Below are positions 55,201 to 64,000 of a DNA stretch of 64,000 nt, one piece after another; the first letter of the stretch is position 1, and each line of letters begins with the position of its first letter. The notes beneath the pieces are model-generated. The model saw only the letters and a list, made by a program, of their open reading frames with translations. It had not been told where the DNA came from and ran no database searches. The translations under genes and the position numbers were made by a program. Where the stretch lies: the NCBI RefSeq assembly GCF_036373705.1, contig NC_089863.1, forward strand, positions 6,073,357 through 6,137,356, read 5' to 3'. This DNA is from Amia ocellicauda (taxonomy: Eukaryota > Chordata > Actinopteri > Amiiformes > Amiidae).

Positions 55201-58200
55201 CTGCAGAGTCTACAACTGAACCCCCAGCTCCTCCTTCTGAGTGGACAACTGAACCCCCAGCTGCTCCTTCTGAGTCAACAACTGAACCCCCAGCTGCTCC
55301 CTCTGAGTCAACAACTGAACCCCCAGCTCCTCCTGCAGAGTCCACAACTGAACCCCCAGCTCCTCCCACTGAGTCCACAACTGAACCCCCAGCTCCTCCC
55401 TCTGAGTCCACAACTGAACCCCCAGCTCCTCCCTCTGAGTCCACAACTGTATCCCAAGCTCCTCCCTCTGAGTCCATAACTGAACCCACAGCTCCTCCTG
55501 CAGAGTCCACAATTGAACCCCCAGCTCCTCCCTCTGAGTCCACAACTGAACCCCCAGCACCTCCCTCTGAGTCCACAATTGAACCCCCAGCTCCTCCCTC
55601 TGAGTCTTCAACTGAACCCACAGCCCCTCCTTTTGAGTCTACAACTGAACCCACAGTCCCTCCTGTAGAGTCCACAACTGAACCCCCAGCTCCTCCCTCT
55701 GAGTGGACAACTGAACCCCCAGCTGCTCCTTCTGAGTCAACAACTGAACCCCCAGCTGCTCCCTCTGAGTCAACAACTGAACCCCCAGCTCCTCCTGCAG
55801 AGTCCACAACTGAACCCCCAGCTCCTCCCACTGAGTCCACAACTGAACCCCCAGCTCCTCCCTCTGAGTCCACAACTGAACCCCCAGCTCCTTCCTCTGA
55901 GTCCACAACAGAACCCCCAGCTCCTCCCTCTGAGTCCACAACTGAACCCCCAGCACCTCCCTCTGAGTCCACAATTGAACCCCCAGCTCCTCCCTCTGAG
56001 TCTACAACTGAACCTCCAGCTCCTCCCTCTGAGTCGACAACTGAACCCCCAGCTTCTCCCTCTGAGTCTACAACTGGACCTGCATCTCTTCCTGCAGAGT
56101 CTACAACTGAATCCACAGCCCCTCCTGCAGAGTCCACAACTGAACCCCCAGCTCCTCCCTCTGAGTCCACAACTGAACCCCCAGCTCCTTCTGCAGAGTC
56201 TACAACTGAACCCACAGTCGCTCCTGCAGAGTCCACAACTGAACCCCCAGCTCCTCCCTCTGAGTCCACAACTGAACCCGTAGTTCCTCCTGCAGAGTCT
56301 ACAACTGAACCCCCAGCTCCTCCTGCAGAGTCTACAACTGAACCCACAGCCCCTCCTTTTGAGTCTACAACTGAACCTGCAGCTCCTCCTGCAGAGTCTA
56401 CAACTGAACCCCCAGCTGCTCCCTCTGAGTCAACAACTGAACCCCCAGCTCCTCCTGCAGAGTCCACAACTGAACCCACAGCCCCTCCTTTTGAGTCTAC
56501 AACTGAACCCGCAGCTCCTCCTGCAGAGTCCACAACTGAACCCCCAGCTCCTCCCTCTGAGTCCTCAACTGAACCCCCAACTCCTCCCTCTCAGTCCACA
56601 TCTGAACCCCCAGGTCCTCCCTCTGAGTCCACAACTGAACCCCCAGCTCCTTCCTCTGAGTCCACAACTGAACCTCCAGCTCCTCCCTCTGAGTCTACAA
56701 CTGAACCCCCAGCTCCTCCCTCTGAGTCCTCAACTGAACCCCCAACTCCTCCCTCTCAGTCCACATCTGAACCCCCAGGTCCTCCCTCTGAGTCCACAAC
56801 TGAACCCCCAGCTCCTCCCTCTGAGTCCACAACTGAACCCCCAGCTCCTCCTGCAGAGTCTACAACTGAACCCACAGTCCCTCCTGCAGAGTCCACAACT
56901 GAACCCCCAGCTCCTCCCTCTGAGTCCACAACTGAACCCGTAGTTCCTCCTGCAGAGTCTACAACTGAACCCCCAGCTCCTCCTGCAGAGTCTACAACTG
57001 AACCCACAGCCCCTCCTTTTGAGTCTACAACTGAACCCGCAGCTCCTCCTGCAGAGTCTACAACTGAACCCCCAGCTCCTCCTGCAGAGTCCACAACTGA
57101 ACCCACAGCTCCTCCTGCAGAGTCCACAACTGAACCCACAGCCCCTCCTTTTGAGTCTACAACTGAACCCGCAGCTCCTCCTGCAGAGTCCACAACTGAA
57201 CCCCCAGCTCCTCCCTCTGAGTCCTCAACTGAACCCCCAACTCCTCCCTCTCAGTCCACATCTGAACCCCCAGGTCCTCCGACTGAGTCCACAACTGAAC
57301 CCCCAGCTTGTCCTTTTGAGTCTACAACTGAACCCACAGCTCCTCCTGCAGAGTCTACAACTGAACCCACAGTCCCTCCTGTAGAGTCCACAACTGAACC
57401 CCCAGCTCCTCCCTCTGAGTCCACAACTGAACCCGTAGTTCCTCCTGCAGAGTCTACAACTGAACCCCCAGCTCCTCCTGCAGGGTCTACAACTGAACCC
57501 ACAGCCCCTCCTTTTGAGTCTACAACTGAACCCGCAGCTCCTCCTGCAGAGTCTACAACTGAACCCCCAGCTCCTCCTGCAGAGTCCACAACTGAACCCA
57601 CAGCCCCTCCTTTTGAGTCTACAACTGAACCCGCAGCTCCTCCTGCAGAGTCTACAACTGAACCCACAGCTCCTCCTGCAGAGTCCACAACTGAAACCCC
57701 AGCTCCTCCCTCTGAGTCCTCAACTGAACCCCCAACTCCTCCCTCTCAGTCCACATCTGAACCCCCAGCACCTCCCTCTGAGTCCACAATTGAACCCCCA
57801 GCTCCTCCCTCTGAGTCTACAACTGAACCTCCAGCTCCTCCCTCTGAGTCGACAACTGAACCCCCAGCTTCTCCCTCTGAGTCTACAACTGGACCTGCAT
57901 CTCTTCCTGCAGAGTCCACAACTGAACCCATAGCTCCTCCCTCTGAGTCCACAACTGAACCCCCAGGTCCTCCCACTGAGTCCACAACTGAACCCCCAGC
58001 TCCTCCCTCTGAGTCCACAACTGAACCCCCAGCTCCTCCTTTTGAGTCTACAACTGAACCCGCAGCTCCTCCTGCAGAGTCTACAACTGAACCCCCAGCT
58101 CCTCCTGCAGAGTCCACAACTGAAACCCCAGCACCTCCCTCTGAGTCCACAATTGAACCCCCAGCTCCTCCCTCTGAGTCTACAACTGAACCTCCAGCTC

Positions 58201-61200
58201 CTCCCTCTGAGTCGACAACTGAACCCCCAGCTTCTCCCTCTGAGTCTACAACTGGACCTGCATCTCTTCCTGCAGAGTCCACAACTGAACCCATAGCTCC
58301 TCCCTCTGAGTCCACAACTGAACCCCCAGGTCCTCCCACTGAGTCCACAACTGAACCCCCAGCTCCTCCCTCTGAGTCCACAACTGAACCCCCAGCTCCT
58401 CCTGCAGAGTCTACAACTGAACCCACAGTCCCTCCTGCAGAGTCCACAACTGAACCCCCAGCTCCTCCCTCTGAGTCCACAACTGAACCCGTAGTTCCTC
58501 CTGCAGAGTCTACAACTGAACCCCCAGCTCCTCCTGCAGAGTCTACAACTGAACCCCCAGCTCCTCCTTTTGAGTCTACAACTGAACCCCCAGCTGCTCC
58601 TTCTGAGTCAACAACTGAACCCCCAGCTGCTCCCTCTGAGTCCACAACTGAACCCCCAGCTCCTCCCACTGAGTCCACAACTGAACCCCCAGCTCCTCCC
58701 TCTGAGTCCACAACTGAACCCCCAGCTCCTTCCTCTGAGTCCACAACTGAACCCCCAGCTCCTCCCTCTGAGTCCACAACTGAACCCCCAGCACCTCCCT
58801 CTGAGTCCACAATTGAACCCCCAGCTCCTCCCTCTGAGTCTACAACTGAACCTCCAGCTCCTCCCTCTGAGTCGACAACTGAACCCCCAGCTTCTCCCTC
58901 TGAGTCTACAACTGGACCTGCATCTCTTCCTGCAGAGTCTACAACTGAATCCACAGCCCCTCCTGCAGAGTCCACAACTGAACCCATAGCTCCTCCCTCT
59001 GAGTCCACAACTGAACCCCCAGGTCCTCCCACTGAGTCCACAACTGAACCCCCAGCTCCTCACTCTGAGTCCACAACTGAACCCCCAGCTCCTCCTGCAG
59101 AGTCTACAACTGAACCCACAGTCCCTCCTGCAGAGTCCACAACTGAACCCCCAGCTCCTCCCTCTGAGTCCACAACTGAACCCGTAGTTCCTCCTGCAGA
59201 GTCTACAACTGAACCCCCAGCTCCTCCTGCAGAGTCTACAACTGAACCCACAGCCCCTCCTTTTGAGTCTACAACTGAACCCGCAGCTCCTCCTGCAGAG
59301 TCTACAACTGAACCCCCAGCTCCTCCTGCAGAGTCCACAACTGAACCCACAGCTCCTCCTGCAGAGTCCACAACTGAACCCACAGCCCCTCCTTTTGAGT
59401 CTACAACTGAACCCGCAGCTCCTCCTGCAGAGTCCACAACTGAACCCCCAGCTCCTCCCTCTGAGTCCTCAACTGAACCCCCAACTCCTCCCTCTCAGTC
59501 CACATCTGAACCCCCAGGTCCTCCGACTGAGTCTACAACTGAACCCCCAGCTCCTCCCTCTGAGTCCACAACTGAACCCGTAGTTCCTCCTGCAGAGTCT
59601 ACAACTGAACCCCCAGCTCCTCCTGCAGGGTCTACAACTGAACCCACAGCCCCTCCTTTTGAGTCTACAACTGAACCCGCAGCTCCTCCTGCAGAGTCTA
59701 CAACTGAACCCCCAGCTCCTTCTGCAGAGTCCACAACTGAACCCACAGCCCCTCCTTTTGAGTCTACAACTGAACCCGCAGCTCCTCCTGCAGAGTCTAC
59801 AACTGAACCCACAGCTCCTCCTGCAGAGTCCACAACTGAAACCCCAGCTCCTCCCTCTGAGTCCACAACTGAACCCGCAGCTCCTCCTGCAGAGTCTACA
59901 ACTGAACCCACAGCTCCTCCTGCAGAGTCCACAACTGAAACCCCAGCTCCTCCCTCTGAGTCCACAACTGAACCCGCAGCTCCTCCTGCAGAGTCTACAA
60001 CTGAACCAACAGCTCCTCCTGCAGAGTCCACAACTGAACCCCCAGCTCCTCCCTCTGAGTCCACAACTGAACCCACAGCTCTTCCAAGTGAATCATTAGC
60101 TACAAATACAGACACTCCAATTGCTAGTACCCAAACCCCACCGAACTCCACTGCAACTACTACCACTCCTGCTATCTTCTGTGAAAATAGCGGGACTCCA
60201 AACGGGGATCATTGCCTCTGTCCCCTCAATTTCCAGGGGAGGTTCTGCGACTCTGTCATGGAGTCTGTTGTTATTGGTGAGTGAGAAGGCTCCCTTTTGA
60301 GCTTCATGTTCCTTTTGATTTCCTCCAGTCATGACATAATGATTGTTCCAAACCTGCCATATTAAGCACTAGCCAGTACTCCCTATTATTATTAGCTCAG
60401 GGGTAGTGGTGCCCTTTGAACTATGTATTATTTCTTTGCTCCAAACTTCACATTTTATTCAAGTCCAGTATCAGTTTGAAAGTAGCCCGTATCGCTAATC
60501 TGGGATCCGATTTCCATTGTATCCCATGATTCCATGTTGAACACTGAACAGCCTATTGGAGCTGTGTATGGTGTCCTTCCATCCATACTACCCTTTATGG
60601 ACACAAATGGCAGTCCCACTTGCAAAGCCCATTTGGCACTTGCTGTTCCTGTCCTTGGGAACACCATCCCCCCGTAATCCTGTGTGTATGTGTACCCATC
60701 TCCATTCCTCTACAGTGCATGGCTTTTCAACCATCTGCTGTAAATGGCAGACTAATTTTATAGAGGCTTTTTGTGGGTGCTGTGTTTACTCTGACAATGC
60801 TGTCTGACCCCAAACCGATGTGTTTTCCCCTCCATCTAGAAAGCTACAACAGAACGGTATCAGTGAATTTGACGATTGAAAGCAATTTCACTGCTGAACT
60901 GAGTAACACCAAATCGACTCAATACAAAGATTTTACAAACATGTTCAGTACCGAGGTAAGGAATTGACACCCTCTAACTCAGAGAAGGAGAAGGAGTCAG
61001 AAATTATTCACAAAACACCCAAAGCTAGCCCAGAGCTAGTCCTGTATGCAAACAAAACTAAGAGTTCAATAACTGTACAGTAGAGTAGTATTGTAAGTCA
61101 ACTCTGCTGACAATAAATTACTGTACATTTTACAGATTACAGTGTGCTTTTAGGAAAGTCCAACATCTCAGTGTGGGTTAAGCCTGTATATAAATGGATT

Positions 61201-63664
61201 ACTGTGGCAGTTTGCTTTTATCTTTAACTTTTCAATGGTTCCTTGGAACAAACTGGACTCAGATTGCTCTCGCTATTATCACTCGTAGAAGAGGACATGG
61301 CCCAAAATTCACCTTTACACATTTAAAAAAAATTGTAGAGTGGTTCTGCAATAGTCAATACATTACAGCAGTGTCACAAATCCTCAGGCTGAGTTGCAAA
61401 ATAGAGCCCAAGGTAATTCAAACTTGATTTAAAAAGCACAAGTGATGGAAACACACATTCATGTTAAAATCAGCTCTATCTCTACTATACAGAAGGTTAA
61501 TAAAATGTTGGATTCGGATCAACTTTGGTCCTATGGTACAGTCTGGGCCCTGTACTATAACCCATATAGAGCTTAAACTGCTTTGTCTCTTGCAGATGTG
61601 TAAAGTGTACTGCAACATCTCAGGTTACCGTGGAGTGAAAGTGTTGCAGCTCAGGTACAGTATCTCCCCGTGTTCCCTTCCCCACACAGAGCACAGCCAA
61701 ACAGACACAAGTACATGTCCCACTTCACAGGCACCCACCCTTACAGAAGCCTGGCTTTCCCTGGCTTTCTGTATGTACAATGAGAGTGTCATATTTATGT
61801 CAGTACTGCTGGTCTCCACACAAAGGCAGGCCATTGGTGTAACAACACAGTGCTACTACTATACTGCCCCTTCTGCTACAAAACTTGGTTTCCACTAACT
61901 GGTCACCTACTGATCCTTCAAAAGCACTGCCGTCTTCAGTCAATTATACCTCCCACTCAGCACTACACAGTGCCACGGCAGGACAGTGACTATGAACCCT
62001 GCAGCTTTATGTGTGTCTTGGGGATCCCCAGTTCTGCATTGTGCCTCTCATCCTACTATACCCAGGACCAGTGCATGGGTTTTCAGTGCCCTAGGTAAAC
62101 TGTTTCTGCTGGGCACCCCAGTCCCCCCCAACCCCAACAATAACACAGAGCTTTTGTGATTGTTCTATTTAACGGTTTTCTCATTTTATAGGGTGCTCAG
62201 TGGGTGGCACCAGCCCTAGAAGACCCACTCAATGCCCCATGTCTGTATGTGCGCCCATAGGCCTGGCAGTATCGTAGTGGACCATGAAGTCATACTGAAC
62301 ATCAAGAACCAGGAGGATGCTGCCCAGGTGTATGACAAGACTGTCGTGAACATCACAGAGGTCCTGAACCAGACCAAGAGTTGCTCTGTCGACAGCACAG
62401 GTGACACCTTCTGTTAGATCCTGCGCTACAGAGAGACTGGGGCTGATGCAACTGTAAGCAGTCTTATTAACGGACTGTATTGCACTGTACTGACACTAGG
62501 CACTGCGTCTGTACCAGGTAGTCTTACAGAAATGTGCTGTACCATTTCACCGGACTGTATATAGAACACAAATGACGGTACTCTACTGTACTGACTCTAG
62601 TTGATGTGTCTTTACAATTAATTTAATAGTACTGTGCTAAACTAAACTGCCACTGTGTAATGCACCTGTATGATGCATATTATTGTTTCTTTGTGTTTCA
62701 GATAAAAATTGTCTCAATTTCAATGTGACATTTATTGAAGTCAAGAAGGACACAGACACTTTTAAAGCAGATGGTTTGTATGCAGGGGTGAAGAGGTGGG
62801 GAGGCAGGTGGCAGCCAGGGGTTAGTGCTGAGAGAGAGAGGGGGGAGTGAGGGAGAGACAAAGAAATGGAGAGAGAGAGAAGCTGTGTGATGTATGTGTT
62901 AGGTATGAAATACTTGGAGGGAGAGAGAGAGAGTCAGAGGGAGAGAACGCTTGACACCCCATCCCGAAACAACACTGTTCCTGCTTGACCCCACAGCTGT
63001 GTGTAACAGCCAGGTGCCCCAGGACTACAGGCAGCACTTCATAGTCTACATTGATTCTCGGATCAACTGCATCTCCCGCTGTGACGCCCGACACTCGGAT
63101 AGCAAGAACTGCAACCGGGGTCAGTGCCAGGTCACCAGGGCCGGACCCAATTGCCTGTAAGACACCCTTTATGAGCCTTCAATTGACTTGAAGACATTTA
63201 ATTCTCACCCACTTATGATCAGAAGCAAGGAAATGTGCTGCCCCCGACCCACTGACGCCCAGTTCTGTCCCCCCCATTTGCAGCTGCCCGCACTCTGACA
63301 GCACCTGGTTCATGGGCAGCGACTGCACTGGCAATGTCAGTAAAGCTGGGTTGTTTGCGGGTCTGGGGGTGCTGAGCGCCACCCTGCTGGTCACTGTGGT
63401 GGGGCTGACTACCTACCTGCTGTGGAAGAAGCACAGTGAGAGGTGTGTGTCTGTCTGTTTCTGTTCCTCTGTGTGCGTCTCTGTGTCTGTCTTTTGTCTG
63501 TGCCTGTCCTGTGCCCCCTGTCTTGACCTATCCCCGTCCTTCCAGCAGTGACAGAAGCTGGGACAACAAGAACGCGCTGGTCAACACGTGGCTGGAGGAC
63601 GACTTTGAGTGGCCCGACACCAACAAGAGAAGGTCCAGCCTGGGAAAGGGAAATATGATGGCTG
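52231..63664 (+). CDS. muc17-like: Transmembrane mucin, MUC3/MUC12/MUC17 type (gene 2, 3' end outside window)
   Basis: Joining 52231-52297, 54700-60276, 60840-60955, 61596-61654, 62261-62400, 62702-62773, 62997-63156, 63284-63442 and 63546-63664 gives 2156 codons plus one base with no stop and consistent phases. The layout is signal peptide (1-22), acidic Pro-rich mucin repeats (about 25-1820), a four-cysteine EGF-like module (from 1850), SEA domain with G1942|S1943 cleavage motif, a second EGF-like module, transmembrane helix (about 2086-2110) and the start of the tail. The last exons, expected by comparison with gene 1, lie beyond the right edge. It is a tandem paralogue of gene 1 with a wholly different repeat domain. 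Confidence 0.88.
52298..54699 (+). other. Intron 1 of mucin gene 2
   Basis: 2.4 kb, compared with 11.6 kb in gene 1. Apart from the Tc1-like relic at 53100-53560 no element is recognised, and no extra exon is evident. Confidence 0.7.
53100..53560 (-). mobile_element. Tc1-like transposase relic
   Basis: The minus strand gives pieces of a Tc1-type transposase C-terminus: KWPPQSPVL in one frame and IIESVWKYWDREKN in another (the DDE glutamate block), with a VLEEVWR stretch beyond. A frameshift separates the first two, so it is non-functional. Its high-coordinate part carries CTCTGCCAAAAGATAGCAGA on the minus strand. Confidence 0.8.
54700..60276 (+). CDS. muc17-like: Mucin gene 2, exon 2: acidic Pro-rich repeat domain and EGF-like module
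   Basis: The acceptor AATCCCCAG|CT completes Ala from exon 1. About 160 repeats of 11 residues follow, consensus ESTTEPPAPPS with variants AES, FES, VES and QSTSEPPG; the DNA unit is 33 bp. The reading frame is the same from 54702 to the end, so no net frameshift. After the repeats come a Thr-rich spacer and CENSGTPNGDHCLC with NFQGRFC, an EGF-like module with four cysteines. Donor ATTG|GTGAGT. Long frames on the minus strand (for example 614 codons at 56533-54689) are repeat shadows. Confidence 0.92.
60840..60955 (+). CDS. muc17-like: Mucin gene 2, exon 3: start of SEA domain
   Basis: 116 nt, phase 1-0, as in gene 1. Encodes VSVNLTIESNFTAEL and YKDFTNMFSTE; two N-glycosylation sequons (NLT, NFT) are visible. 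The acceptor CATCTAG is less typical than the others; the donor GAG|GTAAGG is strong. Confidence 0.86.
61596..61654 (+). CDS. muc17-like: Mucin gene 2, exon 4: SEA domain
   Basis: Nineteen codons plus two bases between CTTGCAG| and CTCAG|GTACAG, ending GVKVLQLR, parallel to KVLNLR of gene 1. It contains two cysteines absent from gene 1. Confidence 0.86.
62261..62400 (+). CDS. muc17-like: Mucin gene 2, exon 5: SEA cleavage motif and remainder
   Basis: Opens with RPGSIVVDHE, containing GSIVV, then the helix NIKNQEDAAQVYDK and the strand VVNITEVL with a conserved N-glycosylation sequon. Acceptor CCCATAG|G and donor ACAG|GTGACA. 140 nt against 131 in gene 1. Confidence 0.9.
62702..62773 (+). CDS. 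muc17-like: Mucin gene 2, exon 6: linker
   Basis: 72 nt, phase 1-1, same length as gene 1. Encodes DKNCLNFNVTFIEVKKDTDT and on to a donor read as GATG|GTTTGT, chosen because it keeps both length and phase. Confidence 0.8.
62997..63156 (+). CDS. muc17-like: Mucin gene 2, exon 7: second EGF-like module
   Basis: 160 nt. Cysteine pattern VC...NCISRC...NCNRGQC...NC matches gene 1 exactly, with shared DSKNCN. Acceptor CCCACAG|CT and donor CCT|GTAAGA. Confidence 0.9.
63284..63442 (+). CDS. muc17-like: Mucin gene 2, exon 8: transmembrane segment
   Basis: Begins LCPHSDSTWFMGSDC, then a helix from GLFAGLGVL to LTTYLLW, closed by KKH. One codon shorter than the gene 1 exon. Acceptor TTTGCAG|C and donor GAGAG|GTGTGT. 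Confidence 0.9.
63546..63664 (+). CDS. muc17-like: Mucin gene 2, exon 9: juxtamembrane tail
   Basis: Encodes NTWLEDDFEWPDTNKRR, parallel to gene 1. The acceptor is a NAGNAG tandem site (CCAGCAG), so one Ser may be included or skipped. Donor GCTG|GTACAC. The next exon is expected beyond position 64000; none was found in 63665-64000. Confidence 0.85.
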
Positions 63665-64000
63665 GTACACACAATAATAATAAAGAAACCCATTACAACA
63701 TGATCTTTTTGAAAATGTGATGTTTTTGAAAAATATCATTGTTTTGTACAACAACTGTTTTGTATATTGTATGCAGTTCATTACATTGTCGATTTATAGC
63801 AATAATAATAATCCCCGTCACATCCCATACTTAGGTTGATTGGCTACTCTAAATTGTCCTGTAGTCATGTGTGTGTGTGAGTATGCGTTTGTGGGTGTGT
63901 ATGATAGAGCTGCCCTGCAAATGGCCTGGTATCCAGGGTGTCCCCATCATGCGTTTGGTGCCCATTGGGCTCACCCTGTACCTGACGAAGCAGGTATTGA
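63665..64000 (+). other. Intron 9 of mucin gene 2 (partial)
   Basis: Non-coding sequence with a short TG-rich tract near 63865-63900. No splice acceptor followed by tail-like coding sequence was found. Confidence 0.55.

Noticed and set aside
54689..60166. Long minus-strand frames (up to 614 codons) rich in Gly/Val/Asp/Ser, and + frames rich in Leu/Gln/Pro
   Set aside because: They are shadows of the 33-bp mucin repeat. They break wherever a variant unit occurs, whereas the ESTTEPPAPP frame is continuous from 54702 to 60276.

Overview
The window is vertebrate nuclear DNA, most likely from a ray-finned fish. It has GT-AG introns, dense CA/CT/GATT/ATT microsatellites, minisatellites, and relics of Tc1/mariner, IS630-like DDE, hAT-type, CR1/L2-like LINE, Ty3/gypsy and endogenous-retroviral elements. 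The species cannot be fixed from sequence alone. No bacterial gene, tRNA gene, rRNA gene or CRISPR array was seen.

Layout. 1-26.3 kb: no convincing host gene; a CG-palindrome promoter motif near the left edge, then simple repeats, transposon relics and a 2.6-kb satellite of 34-bp units (21.69-24.30 kb). 26.70-48.88 kb: a complete 11-exon gene on the + strand (predicted 1473 aa) for a membrane mucin of the MUC3/MUC12/MUC17 type. Its order is signal peptide, Thr/Ser-rich tandem-repeat domain, EGF-like module, SEA domain with a G|S self-cleavage motif, a second cysteine-rich EGF-like module, one transmembrane helix and a 124-residue tail. Intron 1 (11.6 kb) is filled with LINE and retroviral relics. 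48.9-52.1 kb: 3' UTR, a poly(A) signal, and repeats that also occur upstream of the first gene. 52.23 kb to the right edge: a second, tandem mucin gene on the + strand with the same exon plan. Nine coding exons (2156 complete codons) are visible and its last exons lie outside the window. Its mucin domain is about 160 copies of an acidic, proline-rich 11-residue repeat, unrelated to that of the first gene.

How the genes relate. Exons 3, 6 and 7 have identical lengths in the two genes (116, 72 and 160 nt), every intron phase matches, and the SEA cleavage motif and a juxtamembrane WL(D/E)DDFEWP motif are shared. They are tandem duplicates whose extracellular brush domains have diverged completely. 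Family knowledge suggests apical epithelial (for example gut) membrane mucins that build a glycocalyx. Each start codon has an HNF1-like site about 85-105 bp upstream, which fits enterocyte expression but is inferred only. Splice structures were built by hand from splice consensus, reading phase and agreement between the paralogues; no transcript evidence was available.
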